Program-made: the position numbers and the translations under genes
From: Sphingobacterium siyangense
GTDB taxonomy: Bacteria > Bacteroidota > Bacteroidia > Sphingobacteriales > Sphingobacteriaceae
Reading direction: 5' to 3'
Assembly (NCBI RefSeq): GCF_007830445.1
Contig: NZ_VLKR01000002.1
Coordinates: 1-64,000 of the forward strand
Length of the DNA stretch: 64,000 nucleotides
The notes under the pieces: model-generated
Seen by the model: the letters and a program-made list of their open reading frames with translations, nothing else
Told to the model about the DNA's origin: nothing
Database searches by the model: none
Shown here: one piece after another, positions 26,031 through 34,830 of the stretch
Layout of the letters: the number at the start of each line of letters is the position of its first letter
Numbering within the stretch: position 1 is the stretch's first letter

Positions 26031-26069
26031 TAAGAATTCTAACAGATTGATATAAAATTTATAAGTATT

Positions 26070-26270
26070 ATGCCAAAAGTTAAAACCAATTCCAGCGCAA
26101 AGAAACGTTTCAAATTGACTGGAACAGGTAAAATTGCAAGAAAAAACGCTTTCAAAAGCCACATCTTGACAAAAAAGAGCACAAAACGTAAACGTAACTT
26201 AACACAAACAAGTTATGTATCTGATGGCGATATGGGCAACGTAAAACGTATGCTTGCTATCGGTAAATAA
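26070..26270 (+). CDS. rpmI: Ribosomal protein L35
   Basis: 66 aa, very basic, starting [20 protein letters not shown], the standard bL35 sequence. It is a component of the large ribosomal subunit, in the conserved infC-rpmI-rplT order, 39 bp after infC. Confidence 0.97.
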   Translation: MPKVKTNSSAKKRFKLTGTGKIARKNAFKSHILTKKSTKRKRNLTQTSYVSDGDMGNVKRMLAIGK

Positions 26271-26368
26271 GTTTTATTCGATTTTATTAATAATAATTTT
26301 TTAACCGGGTATAAGGTTGTAAGTTCATTGAAATACATGACACCTTCTACCAAACTAATTTTAAAAAT

Positions 26369-26713
26369 ATGCCACGTTCGGTTAACGCAGTAGCTTCTAG
26401 AAGAAGACGCAAAAAAATCCTAGGCCTTGCAAAAGGTTACTTTGGATCACGTAGCAAAGTTTATACTATTGCTAAAAATACAGTAGAAAAAGGTTTACAA
26501 TACGCTTACCGCGATCGTAAAACCAAAAAACGCGAGTTTAGAGCTTTATGGATTCAACGTATCAACGCTGGAGCTCGTCAACACGGAATTTCTTATTCCC
26601 AATTGATCGGTAAATTAAACGCTAAAAACATTGGTTTGAACCGTAAGGTTTTAGCTGACTTAGCTTTAAATAACCCAGAAGCTTTCAAAGCAGTTGTAGA
26701 CGCAGTAAAATAG
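26369..26713 (+). CDS. rplT: Ribosomal protein L20
   Basis: 114 aa, [24 protein letters not shown] start region, the bL20 family, an assembly protein of the large subunit and in other bacteria a repressor of this operon through its own leader. The 98-bp rpmI-rplT gap has no strong hairpin that I can identify. A terminator follows. Confidence 0.97.
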   Translation: MPRSVNAVASRRRRKKILGLAKGYFGSRSKVYTIAKNTVEKGLQYAYRDRKTKKREFRALWIQRINAGARQHGISYSQLIGKLNAKNIGLNRKVLADLALNNPEAFKAVVDAVK

Positions 26714-26748
26714 AGTTTTTAATCCGCTGTCAATTTGTTAGAGATATT

Positions 26749-26775
26749 AAAGGAGCCTAAAAGGCTCCTTTTTTT
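26749..26775 (+). terminator. Terminator of the thrS-rplT operon
   Basis: AAAGGAGCC (26749-26757) and GGCTCCTTT (26763-26771) with a TAAAA loop, continuing into a T-run. Standard intrinsic terminator. Confidence 0.9.
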
Positions 26776-26914
26776 GTTATGACGGTTACTGTATCTTTTT
26801 TGGGACGTTATGTGCCAGGTAAACCCAATTCAATGCTATGTTTCATTTTAGTTCTTACTCCCCAATTATACTCTTGATGCAAGTGACGCTGTATATTACA
26901 ACTTATAGCTCTTT

Positions 26915-26934
26915 TAGATTTGAAATTAGGTTTG
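26915..26934 (+). promoter_or_regulatory. Two overlapping -7 elements for the DUF3060 gene
   Basis: TAGATTTG (26915-26922) and TAGGTTTG (26927-26934), 12 bp apart, both exact TAnnTTTG. They lie 30-50 bp before the ATG. No clear -33 for either. Confidence 0.45.
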
Positions 26935-26965
26935 ATTTTTGTTGATCTGTAGAAAACATAACATT

Positions 26966-27415
26966 ATGAAACTAAGAACAATTACATTTGGATTTTCACT
27001 TCTTTTGATCGGAAGTTTGGTGATGGCGGCCAAAGAGCCGGTTTCGAAGGCTCTAACGAACGATGTGGTTAATCAGCAGGGAAAAGTTATCTCAATTGAA
27101 GGGGTGAACAATAATCGTACGATAGAGGCCAAAGGGGGGGAGATTGTACAAATAGAAGGTGCTGACAATAAAGTTGTAATCCGTGGCAATGTAAGTAAAT
27201 TGATTATTGAGGGGAAGGGGAATACTGTAACAGGGAATGACATTACAACGGTGACGATAGAGGGGGCAGACAATATGGTTAATATTGGTTCAGTAGAGAC
27301 TGTTCAAATTGAGGGAGTCAAAAACCATGTCCATTATAAGTCTACGAAGAACAAGTCTGGTCAGGTAAAAGTGTCTACTGAAGGCGCGGATAATATGGTG
27401 ATGAAAATGAAATAA
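26966..27415 (+). CDS. DUF3060-type secreted repeat protein
   Basis: 149 aa from ATG 26966; a GTG/TTG-type upstream extension is unlikely because the signal peptide starts at MKLRTITFG and ends near VMAAK. The mature protein repeats a short beta motif: IEGVNN, IEGADNKVVI, IEGKGNTV, IEGADNMVNI, IEGVKNHV, TEGADNMV. This resembles DUF3060 proteins and suggests a small beta-solenoid. Location periplasmic or secreted; function unknown. Confidence 0.8.
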   Translation: MKLRTITFGFSLLLIGSLVMAAKEPVSKALTNDVVNQQGKVISIEGVNNNRTIEAKGGEIVQIEGADNKVVIRGNVSKLIIEGKGNTVTGNDITTVTIEGADNMVNIGSVETVQIEGVKNHVHYKSTKNKSGQVKVSTEGADNMVMKMK

Positions 27416-27433
27416 TGTAAATCAGATTTCCAT

Positions 27434-27472
27434 AAAAAAGGGTTGTGTATATTATTTACAGAACCCTTTTTT
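27434..27472. terminator. Bidirectional terminator
   Basis: AAAAAAGGGTT (27434-27444) pairs with AACCCTTTTTT (27462-27472), loop 17 nt, between the DUF3060 gene and the convergent 913-aa gene. Confidence 0.85.
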
Positions 27473-27485
27473 ATGAAAATGGTAG

Positions 27486-30227
27486 CTACGGTTTGTCTTG
27501 ATCGTCCTCGGGATGACTGCGAGCAACTGTATCCCCCTGGGATTGAAATTCCGCCCCAGCTTCGTTTTCTCCTTGTTTCATCGTTGAATAAGGCTTTAGA
27601 AAGTCTTGATCAAAAGGATGCTCTGTCGCAGCCTTGGGAATAATCTGATCGTTCTGATATGGGCGAACACAGGTACCCTTTACACGTTCCGATTTATAGA
27701 CATAAGTTCCCCAAATACAGAAAAAGATAATAGTTCTTATCGTATCTTCATATTTGGTAAATATGTCATCGGTTTTATTCAAGTATTGTTTGAACATAAA
27801 ATAGCCTGCAATTGCATCTAGTGTACAAAATATGGCCATAAATAGTGCAACCATAAAGAAGGTCTGAGCGAAAATATCCCTTCTCTTAATTAGAAGGATA
27901 CAGCTATAAATCAATCCAGACAGTATCAATATATTACCGATTATTTCCAATAATAGTAAAGTTCTGTATAGAACGGGGGAAACACCTTCCAGTTGATCTA
28001 CCGCTTGCCAAGTATTTAAACTAAAGAAAGACTGTTGGAAGATAAATATACCGGATAAGGTCAATATATTTATAAATAGTACAATAAGCAGTATGATCAT
28101 CCATCCGCCGATCTGATCGTGATAAATCTCGTCATAAGGTTTGATGATAAAAGCTTTGGTCTTATTATACTTTTTAACAATATACCAGATGACAGCTGGC
28201 ACCAGAAGAACGAATAGGATCAGGACAAACCAATTAAAGTCTTCCGCCGATGCCGGCGTACTCAGATCAGTTATCCCATCTGTTACATATCCGTCATTGT
28301 CAAGATAGAAGCCATTATAAAAGATATGATCACGATCTGCAAAATCTGCATAATACTGTTTCAGGTCTTTTTGTTCGACAAAGGGTTCGTGGAAACTTAA
28401 CGTGTATGCAACCTTAATACTATCCTGTTCTACTTCCAGTGTTTTGCCGAAAACATACGCAGTGCGGTCGAAATAACTATTGTCTCTATAATTACCGAAT
28501 TCTTTTTTCCCTTTGTTGACAATATACATTTCGTAGGTTAGATCTGTTGGAAAAGAAAGGCTTAGGGGAGCAATACGATCCTCCATAATCTCTGGAAGCT
28601 TGTCATTTATATTTGTTCCCAACAAAGGAATATATTTTTTAGTAGATCCGCTTTCTGTCTTTCCAATGTTTTTTATTTTATACTTTTCGATGATCTCCAC
28701 AATATTGTTCTCCACATCATCTTTGTATTGTATATGACTAATTTTATTGATCTTCGGATAGATCTTGGCATAATACTCCAAGTATTGCTTCTGTATGTCA
28801 TTTTTTGCACTACTTTGAATATAAGTACGCATATCGTCCGCTTCATTTCCAACATAAGTTGTGTGGACATCAAGGGTAGCCTCAAATTTGCCTTCCATCG
28901 TCAAGGTTTCCTTGACTTTAATATTGCCGACAATATGCTGCGGTACGTCTGTAAGCTTTCCACTACCCATAGTCGAGAGTACTTTTCCATAAGCTGGGAA
29001 ATACCTGTTTTTGATATCTCCACCCTGATTAGTTATGGTTGGGTCAATATATTGGGACCGTCCACTAATATTAACTTCAATAACCATATGGTTGAAAGCA
29101 TAAGGCGAGGGAAGTTCTTCCTGCAGGCCTCTATTCTTATAGGTATTGGCTAATACGAGTCCTGCATCAATATTCTTGTTTTTGAGCATTGTGGCCAGCA
29201 GCATTGATTTATCTTTACAATCGCCGTAGCGCTGGGAAAATACTTTTTCTGGAACATTTGCCCGGTGCGAATATTCTCCCATCTCAATACCCATATAGCG
29301 TATCTCATTTTGTACAAAGTCGCAGGCCTTTTTCAGGTACGCATAGGGTTGCCCGTTGGACTCTTTCCAAAGTTGATTGACGAAGGCTTGAAGTGTACTT
29401 GTCGTTGCTATTTGTGGAATAGGATTAATTTTACGGTTCCATTGATCAACTTCCTGCCAGGTATTGAATTCCGAGCATTGGATATATTTTAAAGGGCTGT
29501 ACCACGACGGACTATAATCCTCGTACTGAACCGTTTTGTCCGCCGTCAGCTCCCAGAAAAAATTTGTTGTATTTCCTGTTGACTGTTGCTGTGCCTCAGG
29601 TGCGCCATTGAAACTTTTAAACTGAAGTTTGCGACCATTGGGTACAATATAGTTGAGATGAACCAGACCTGTAGGTTCATATCCCTGTAAGTAATAGCTG
29701 TCGAAAAATTTCTGTTCAAATACCGGATTTACACCTATTATTGAATAAGCAAATACAATCTTGTCGTCTTTGCGTAAATCTTCCAAAACATAATGGGCCA
29801 TTTGACTTCCGTTGTAAATGGATCTCGAAAGCTCTGTTTCGGAGGCAAGGAGCTTAAATTTTGCCTGCGGTAATAGGTTGATATCTTTGCCGTTCCGAAT
29901 AACCTTTAACTCATGTAGTTGAAGGTTTTGAAAATGCGGATCAAAGGTTACCTGGACTTGTCCCAGATTTTCGATTCCAGTCTGATCAAATAGAACTTTT
30001 ATGTCCTTATAATATTTTGTTTGGGTAGCTAAGTTTATTTGATGTTCGATTAACTCATAGTAATATCCATCACTAATATCATCCAAATTTGGCTTTATGG
30101 GCTTTTTTGTAGTAGGGCGGAGCCAATTTGGTGATGCTGTTTTTTGGATAGTTGTTTGGCTAAAAGACCAGGAAAATGCAGCTAGTACGAGTACAAAGGC
30201 AAATAGAAGATGGCTAAATCTTTTCAT
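27486..30227 (-). CDS. DUF3857-transglutaminase-like-DUF2569 membrane protein
   Basis: 913 aa. A signal peptide (ends SWSFSQ) is followed by a DUF3857-like beta domain (about 45-260), then a transglutaminase-like domain with the full triad pattern: GDCKDKS near residue 336, NHMVIEV, and IDPT. A membrane helix follows (NWFVLILFVLLVPAVIWYIV), then a DUF2569-like segment with about four helices starting IGGWMIILL. The usual DUF3857 protein stops before the last part, so this is a fusion. The catalytic domain faces the periplasm; substrate unknown. Confidence 0.85.
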   Translation of the reverse strand: MKRFSHLLFAFVLVLAAFSWSFSQTTIQKTASPNWLRPTTKKPIKPNLDDISDGYYYELIEHQINLATQTKYYKDIKVLFDQTGIENLGQVQVTFDPHFQNLQLHELKVIRNGKDINLLPQAKFKLLASETELSRSIYNGSQMAHYVLEDLRKDDKIVFAYSIIGVNPVFEQKFFDSYYLQGYEPTGLVHLNYIVPNGRKLQFKSFNGAPEAQQQSTGNTTNFFWELTADKTVQYEDYSPSWYSPLKYIQCSEFNTWQEVDQWNRKINPIPQIATTSTLQAFVNQLWKESNGQPYAYLKKACDFVQNEIRYMGIEMGEYSHRANVPEKVFSQRYGDCKDKSMLLATMLKNKNIDAGLVLANTYKNRGLQEELPSPYAFNHMVIEVNISGRSQYIDPTITNQGGDIKNRYFPAYGKVLSTMGSGKLTDVPQHIVGNIKVKETLTMEGKFEATLDVHTTYVGNEADDMRTYIQSSAKNDIQKQYLEYYAKIYPKINKISHIQYKDDVENNIVEIIEKYKIKNIGKTESGSTKKYIPLLGTNINDKLPEIMEDRIAPLSLSFPTDLTYEMYIVNKGKKEFGNYRDNSYFDRTAYVFGKTLEVEQDSIKVAYTLSFHEPFVEQKDLKQYYADFADRDHIFYNGFYLDNDGYVTDGITDLSTPASAEDFNWFVLILFVLLVPAVIWYIVKKYNKTKAFIIKPYDEIYHDQIGGWMIILLIVLFINILTLSGIFIFQQSFFSLNTWQAVDQLEGVSPVLYRTLLLLEIIGNILILSGLIYSCILLIKRRDIFAQTFFMVALFMAIFCTLDAIAGYFMFKQYLNKTDDIFTKYEDTIRTIIFFCIWGTYVYKSERVKGTCVRPYQNDQIIPKAATEHPFDQDFLKPYSTMKQGENEAGAEFQSQGDTVARSHPEDDQDKP

Positions 30228-30334
30228 TAATTCATTAATTTAGCCTAAGATAAGTAAAAATTGGACGTAATGGTAACCGAATTTAAAGAGTATTGGAAAT
30301 CTGGATTTAGTTGAGTTTAGGGTCTTTAGAAATA

Positions 30335-30364
30335 AAAAGGGTTGTCCAAATTGACAACCCTTTT
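30335..30364 (-). terminator. Terminator of rimK
   Basis: 12-bp perfect stem AAAAGGGTTGTC/GACAACCCTTTT (30335-30346, 30353-30364) with a 6-nt loop. Confidence 0.85.
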
Positions 30365-30383
30365 AGTTGCTGATTCGGTAATC

Positions 30384-31319
30384 TTATAATTTACTTTCTC
30401 TTTTTTTCTTTTTCTTGACAACTTTAGGCATTTGAGCCTGTTTCGCTTCATATTGTCTCTCAATATATTGTATAATTTCTGAGGCAATATCTTTTTTGGT
30501 CGCTTTCTCGATGCCTTCCAAACCAGGAGATGAATTAACCTCGAGTACTAAAGGTCCGCGATCAGAAGGGATCATATCAACGCCACATACCGTAAGCCCT
30601 AACTGTGCTGCAGCGGCAATCGCTGTGTCTTTCTCAGCCTTACTTAAACGGATAATTTGTGCGGTACCGCCACGATGGATGTTTGATCTAAATTCGCCTT
30701 CCTTTGCCGTACGTTTCATTGCACCTACAACTTTGCCGTCCACCACGAATGCGCGAATATCAGAGCCTTTAGATTCTTTGATGAACTCTTGAATCAAAAT
30801 GTTATTGCCAAGGCCGTAGAATGCTTCGATAACGGATGAAGCGGCTTTCTTTGTCTCTGCAAGGACTACCCCAATACCCTGGGTTCCTTCTAACAATTTG
30901 ATAACTAATGGAGCTCCACCAACCATGCTAATAAGGTCGTCTACGTCAGAGGCTGTACGTGCAAATCCCGTAATTGGGAGTCCGATTCCTGCACCGGATA
31001 AAATCTGCAGGCACCTCAATTTGTCCCGAGATCGCGTAATTGCCTGGCTGGGATTAGCGGAAATAACATCCATCACCTCAAATTGTCTAACAATAGCTGA
31101 TCCGTAAAATGTTACCGATGCTCCTATCCGCGGAATAATGGCATCGATATCACTCAGATCCTGTCCTTTGTAATGAATACTGGGTTTACCTTGTTGAATA
31201 CCTACATAACATTTACTGTGGTCGATGACAACGCATTCGTGTCCTCTTTGTTGTGCGGCTTCTACGAGACGACGAGTTGAGTATAAACTCTTTACTGTCG
31301 ATAATACGGCAATTTTCAC
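30384..31319 (-). CDS. rimK: RimK-family ATP-grasp ligase
   Basis: 311 aa. In characterised bacteria RimK adds glutamates to the C-terminus of ribosomal protein S6. It has the N-terminal preATP-grasp domain ([18 protein letters not shown]), the ATP-grasp core ([60 protein letters not shown]), and a Lys/Arg-rich tail ([12 protein letters not shown]). The retropepsin-like gene just upstream on the same strand is a typical partner, so the pair likely makes and trims a peptide tag. Confidence 0.92.
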   Translation of the reverse strand: MKIAVLSTVKSLYSTRRLVEAAQQRGHECVVIDHSKCYVGIQQGKPSIHYKGQDLSDIDAIIPRIGASVTFYGSAIVRQFEVMDVISANPSQAITRSRDKLRCLQILSGAGIGLPITGFARTASDVDDLISMVGGAPLVIKLLEGTQGIGVVLAETKKAASSVIEAFYGLGNNILIQEFIKESKGSDIRAFVVDGKVVGAMKRTAKEGEFRSNIHRGGTAQIIRLSKAEKDTAIAAAAQLGLTVCGVDMIPSDRGPLVLEVNSSPGLEGIEKATKKDIASEIIQYIERQYEAKQAQMPKVVKKKKKRESKL

Positions 31320-31377
31320 GATTTGTATATTGAGTATATTTTGTGCTAAGATAACAAAATAGCTTGGCTATTTGTTT

Positions 31378-31815
31378 TTATTTTGCCAAGGCCTTCACGG
31401 AGAGATTTTCCTTGGAAACATCAACCAAAAACCTTTTATATAAAAAATTTTTCCCCAAAAGCATAGGGTAGGTCATTTGGGATCGATTTCTAAAGGATAT
31501 CTTAATGCCAAACACTTGGTCGTACAATGTTGCTGTGGTACGGATATAAAATCGCTTCTCTTCTTGACCAAAAGAGCTTTTAACCAATTTTGTTTTATAG
31601 AGCTTTAATTTTAAAGTTTTTGTCTCTTCGGTTTCAAAATTAATGATAAGTTCGCAGATAATCCAGTCCTGACCATCTTCCTTAACTACCTTGTACGAGT
31701 TGCAGTGTAGTACCGATGAAGCAGCGCCGGTATCGACTTTTGCTTCTATACCATATATTCCCAATTCAGGTAAATCAAGGGTCTCTTTCCAGCCCACAAG
31801 AAGTTTTTCTTTCAT
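31378..31815 (-). CDS. RimK-associated retropepsin-like protease (COG4067 type)
   Basis: 145 aa from ATG 31815. It contains the aspartic protease motif KVDTGAASSVLHC with D-T-G-A, and the end PMLLGKNFLYKRFLVDVS typical of the family often called ATP-dependent zinc protease. Family members cluster with rimK and are proposed to remove or process glutamate tags. An in-frame ATG at 31848 adds 11 residues without family similarity. It probably shares a transcript with rimK, which starts 58 bp later. Confidence 0.87.
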   Translation of the reverse strand: MKEKLLVGWKETLDLPELGIYGIEAKVDTGAASSVLHCNSYKVVKEDGQDWIICELIINFETEETKTLKLKLYKTKLVKSSFGQEEKRFYIRTTATLYDQVFGIKISFRNRSQMTYPMLLGKNFLYKRFLVDVSKENLSVKALAK

Positions 31816-31878
31816 GTATACCAAATTGAAAAAATAGCCCTGTCCCATGTATAAGCAGGGGACAGGGATGAAAATCTT

Positions 31879-33057
31879 TTATTCGTAGATAAATTCTCCG
31901 TAAGGAGAGGTTATAGTAACTTTTTTAGCCGTAGATTCTTCCACGCGACCTATGATTTGAGCCGGAATGCCGAATGATTCTGAAATAGCAATGATATCCG
32001 ATGCAATCGATTCAGGTACATATAATTCCATACGATGTCCCATATTGAATACTTTGTACATTTCTTTCCAGGCTGTATTGGATTCTTTCTGTATTAATTC
32101 AAAAAGAGGTGGGATCGGAAAAAGATTATCTTTGATGACGTGCACATTATCCACAAAGTGTAAGACCTTTGTTTGCGCTCCACCAGAGCAATGTACCATC
32201 CCGTCAATTTGAGAACGATACTTGTCTAGTATTTGTTTGATAACAGGCGCATAAGTACGTGTCGCTGAAAGAACAAGCTTACCCGCAGTTATTTTTTCTC
32301 CGGTTTCAACTTCGATTTCATTTGTAAGATCTTGGCTCCCCGCGAAAACTAGTTCGTAAGGAACAGCTGGATCATACGCTTCAGGATATTTTTCAGCTAC
32401 TTTTTTGTTAAATACATCATGACGTGCAGAAGTTAGTCCATTGGAACCCATTCCGCCATTGTACGACTGTTCATACGTTGCTTTTCCATTCGATGCTAAG
32501 CCAACAATGACGTTACCGCCTTTGATGCGATGATTTGAAATAACATCTTCACGTTTCATCCGACAGGTTACTGTACTATCAACAATGATGGTACGAACAA
32601 GGTCGCCAACGTCGGCAGTTTCACCTCCTGTAGAATAGATGCCAATTCCCAACTCCCGAAGTTCCGCCAGAATCTCTTCTGTACCATTGATGATTTCAGC
32701 AATCACTTCACCAGGAATAAGATTCTTATTTCTGCCAATCGTTGAGGATAAGAGAATGTTATCGATGGCGCCTACACAAAGCAAGTCATCAATATTCATG
32801 ATAATTGCGTCTTGTGCGATACCTTTCCAAACTGAAATATCACCAGTTTCTTTCCAATAGACATACGCCAATGAAGATTTGGTGCCAGCACCATCAGCAT
32901 GCATAATATTACACCAGTCTGGGTCTCCACCCAAAATATCTGGAATTATTTTGCAAAATGCTTTGGGAAACAGACCCTTATCTATATTTTTTATCGCATT
33001 GTGCACATCCTCTTTCCCTGCGGATACGCCTCGTTGATTGTATTTTAAATCTGACAT
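31879..33057 (-). CDS. purM: PurM-type phosphoribosylformylglycinamidine cyclo-ligase
   Basis: Makes AIR in purine synthesis, using ATP. The 392-aa product is the longer Bacteroidota type. It opens YNQRGVSAGKEDVHNAI, has HADGAGTKSSLA and the DDLLCVGA segment, GGETADVGD, and GGAQTKVLHFV. Substrate-binding glycines and the ATP-binding region seem complete. A TATTTTTG -7 box ends only 7 nt before the ATG. No other pur genes are near. Confidence 0.92.
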   Translation of the reverse strand: MSDLKYNQRGVSAGKEDVHNAIKNIDKGLFPKAFCKIIPDILGGDPDWCNIMHADGAGTKSSLAYVYWKETGDISVWKGIAQDAIIMNIDDLLCVGAIDNILLSSTIGRNKNLIPGEVIAEIINGTEEILAELRELGIGIYSTGGETADVGDLVRTIIVDSTVTCRMKREDVISNHRIKGGNVIVGLASNGKATYEQSYNGGMGSNGLTSARHDVFNKKVAEKYPEAYDPAVPYELVFAGSQDLTNEIEVETGEKITAGKLVLSATRTYAPVIKQILDKYRSQIDGMVHCSGGAQTKVLHFVDNVHVIKDNLFPIPPLFELIQKESNTAWKEMYKVFNMGHRMELYVPESIASDIIAISESFGIPAQIIGRVEESTAKKVTITSPYGEFIYE

Positions 33058-33064
33058 CTTAGGG

Positions 33065-33072
33065 CAAAAATA
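33065..33072 (-). promoter_or_regulatory. -7 element of purM
   Basis: TATTTTTG on the minus strand, exact TAnnTTTG, 7 nt before the purM ATG, predicting a very short or absent 5' UTR. Confidence 0.5.
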
Positions 33073-33110
33073 AGCAATAGGACTGAATTAACGAATCTAA
33101 TTCGTGTAAT

Positions 33111-33593
33111 TTAATCACTTATTATTACGCACCATTGTTTAATTAGATTTTCGAGATTACTTTTCGCATTGGCTGGACTTGTGCTAGGTAAGCATCTGTA
33201 AATAATGTCCTCTCTTTTGTTGAAATGCTTTAAGTATAAACTGTGCGCTTTTTGCCCGTTAAAAATAATTTGTGTGATTTTAGGGTGGGCTTCTAGCAGT
33301 TCAACAAGCTGATTCGGAACTTCATTTTGTATGGCTAGATCCATACTGCCGGGACGAGAGGCTTCTGCGCAAACATCCCAAAGACCGATGTTGTTTTTGA
33401 ATAATAGATCTATCTTCTCCGTATAATTTGTTTGTTCCGGCGCATTAAACAAAGAGGTGATTACTTTCCAGAATCGATTTTGTGGGTGCGCATAATATTC
33501 ATTTTCTGCCAAAGACTTGTCTCCAGGCAAAGAGCCAAGGATGAGTATTTCTGTCGTGGAGTTTACTAAAGGTAGAAAGGATCTTTTGCGCAT
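33111..33593 (-). CDS. DNA-deoxyinosine glycosylase (UDG superfamily)
   Basis: 160 aa from ATG 33593. It has the motif ILGSLPGDKSLAENEYYAHP with NRFWKV following, and the C-terminal LPSTSPANA of the hypoxanthine-DNA glycosylase group in the uracil-DNA glycosylase superfamily. Expected to excise deaminated adenine from DNA. It lies upstream of purM on the same strand with a 53-bp gap that has the purM promoter, so it may be only partly co-transcribed. Confidence 0.88.
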   Translation of the reverse strand: MRKRSFLPLVNSTTEILILGSLPGDKSLAENEYYAHPQNRFWKVITSLFNAPEQTNYTEKIDLLFKNNIGLWDVCAEASRPGSMDLAIQNEVPNQLVELLEAHPKITQIIFNGQKAHSLYLKHFNKREDIIYRCLPSTSPANAKSNLENLIKQWCVIISD

Positions 33594-33690
33594 AATCAAA
33601 AATAGTAATTTTAAATTTTCATTTGAAATATGAAAAATATTATAGTATATTTATGATATTAAAATGATATCAAATATATATTAACAAATT

Positions 33691-34554
33691 ATGGAAAAAC
33701 TAATTAAACCAATGTCTGGCTATTTAGCCTTATTGATAGCTGTTGTCTCCTTTGTGGCAGCTATATTCTCCTTCGCGAATGTCGAAGCAAGTTCCCTGTA
33801 TGTTGTACTGGGGGTGATATTGATGATTGCTACTTTTTTTATTTTAAAGGGATTGATGATTATTAATCCAAATCATTCTCGTGTGCTGAATTTCTTCGGA
33901 AAATATGTAGGTACTGTTAAGGAAAATGGATTATTTTTTGTCAATCCGTTGTATTCAACGATTAAAGTGAGTCTTCGTTCCGATAACTTACAGGGACAGA
34001 CACTGAAAGTAAATGACAAGATGGGAAATCCAATCGAGATTGGAGCGGTTATCGTATGGCAGGTAGGTGATACGTATAAAGCTGCTTACGATGTAAGTAA
34101 TTATACATCTTATGTACGCACGCAGAGTGAAGCAGCAGTAAGACATTTGGCCGGAAGCTTTCCTTATGATAACCTGGAAGATGAAGGCGCGGAGATCACT
34201 TTGCGCGAAGGTGGGGATACCGTAAATCATATTCTTGAACAAGAATTGTCCGATCGTTTGGCTCCAGCCGGGGTTATTATTAAAGAGGCCAGAATCAGTC
34301 ATTTGGCTTATGCTTCCGAAATTGCAGGTGCTATGCTTCAAAGACAACAGGCGGCAGCAATTGTGGCAGCAAGGGCAAAGATCGTAGACGGTGCTGTTGG
34401 GATGGTGGAAATGGCCTTGCATAAATTGTCTGAGAAAGATATTGTAGAGTTGGACAACGAGAAAAAGGCAGCAATGGTCAGCAATTTAATGGTGGTGCTC
34501 TGTGGAGAGAAGGCGGCGACACCAATTGTAAATACAGGTACTTTGTACCAATAA
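33691..34554 (+). CDS. SPFH/Band 7 membrane protein
   Basis: 287 aa. Two hydrophobic helices (about 10-30 and 34-57) precede an SPFH domain: INPNHSRVLNFFGKYVGTVKENGLFFVNPLY, split by the turn typical of Band 7 proteins, then VIVWQVGDTYKAAYDV. The C-terminal half is a coiled-coil rich in Ala (RQQAAAIVAARAKIVDGAV). Probably an oligomeric membrane scaffold. The 58-aa ribbon-helix-helix gene follows after 10 bp. Confidence 0.9.
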   Translation: MEKLIKPMSGYLALLIAVVSFVAAIFSFANVEASSLYVVLGVILMIATFFILKGLMIINPNHSRVLNFFGKYVGTVKENGLFFVNPLYSTIKVSLRSDNLQGQTLKVNDKMGNPIEIGAVIVWQVGDTYKAAYDVSNYTSYVRTQSEAAVRHLAGSFPYDNLEDEGAEITLREGGDTVNHILEQELSDRLAPAGVIIKEARISHLAYASEIAGAMLQRQQAAAIVAARAKIVDGAVGMVEMALHKLSEKDIVELDNEKKAAMVSNLMVVLCGEKAATPIVNTGTLYQ

Positions 34555-34564
34555 ACGAAATGAA

Positions 34565-34741
34565 ATGGCGGATAAGAAAAACTTTATGCTACGCTTAGAC
34601 GACCAGATGTACAAAGCATTGGAAAAATGGGCTGCAGATGAGTTTAGGAGTGTTAATGGGCAGATCGAATATCTTTTACATAAAGCGCTGCAGGAAAATA
34701 AAAGATTGGGTGCTGAAAAAAAGACTACCGATAAGAAATAG
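34565..34741 (+). CDS. Small Arc-like ribbon-helix-helix protein
   Basis: 58 aa: KKNFMLRLDDQMYKALEKWA, then DEFRSVNGQIEYLLHKALQE. The pattern of a short beta strand (FMLRL) and two helices with a conserved N-x-x-I-E-Y-L-L is the Arc-type fold, usually DNA-binding. The Lys-rich tail ends KKTTDKK. It starts 10 bp after the SPFH gene and shares its terminator. In other genomes a similar small protein follows this SPFH type, which suggests a functional pair. Confidence 0.82.
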   Translation: MADKKNFMLRLDDQMYKALEKWAADEFRSVNGQIEYLLHKALQENKRLGAEKKTTDKK

Positions 34742-34763
34742 CATAGAGTAAGGAACGAAAACT

Positions 34764-34805
34764 GTACCTTTGGCTTCGCAATCGACAAAGCCAAGGGTAC
34801 TTTTT
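34764..34805 (+). terminator. Terminator after the SPFH operon
   Basis: 13-bp stem with one G-U (34764-34776 with 34788-34800) followed by TTTTT. Confidence 0.88.
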
Positions 34806-34830
34806 ATTTTAATGTTTTAGCGAAAAAAAG

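Noticed and set aside
33988..34422. 144-codon ORF antisense to the SPFH gene
   Set aside because: Fully inside the SPFH coding region, with a Cys/His-rich product typical of antisense frames.
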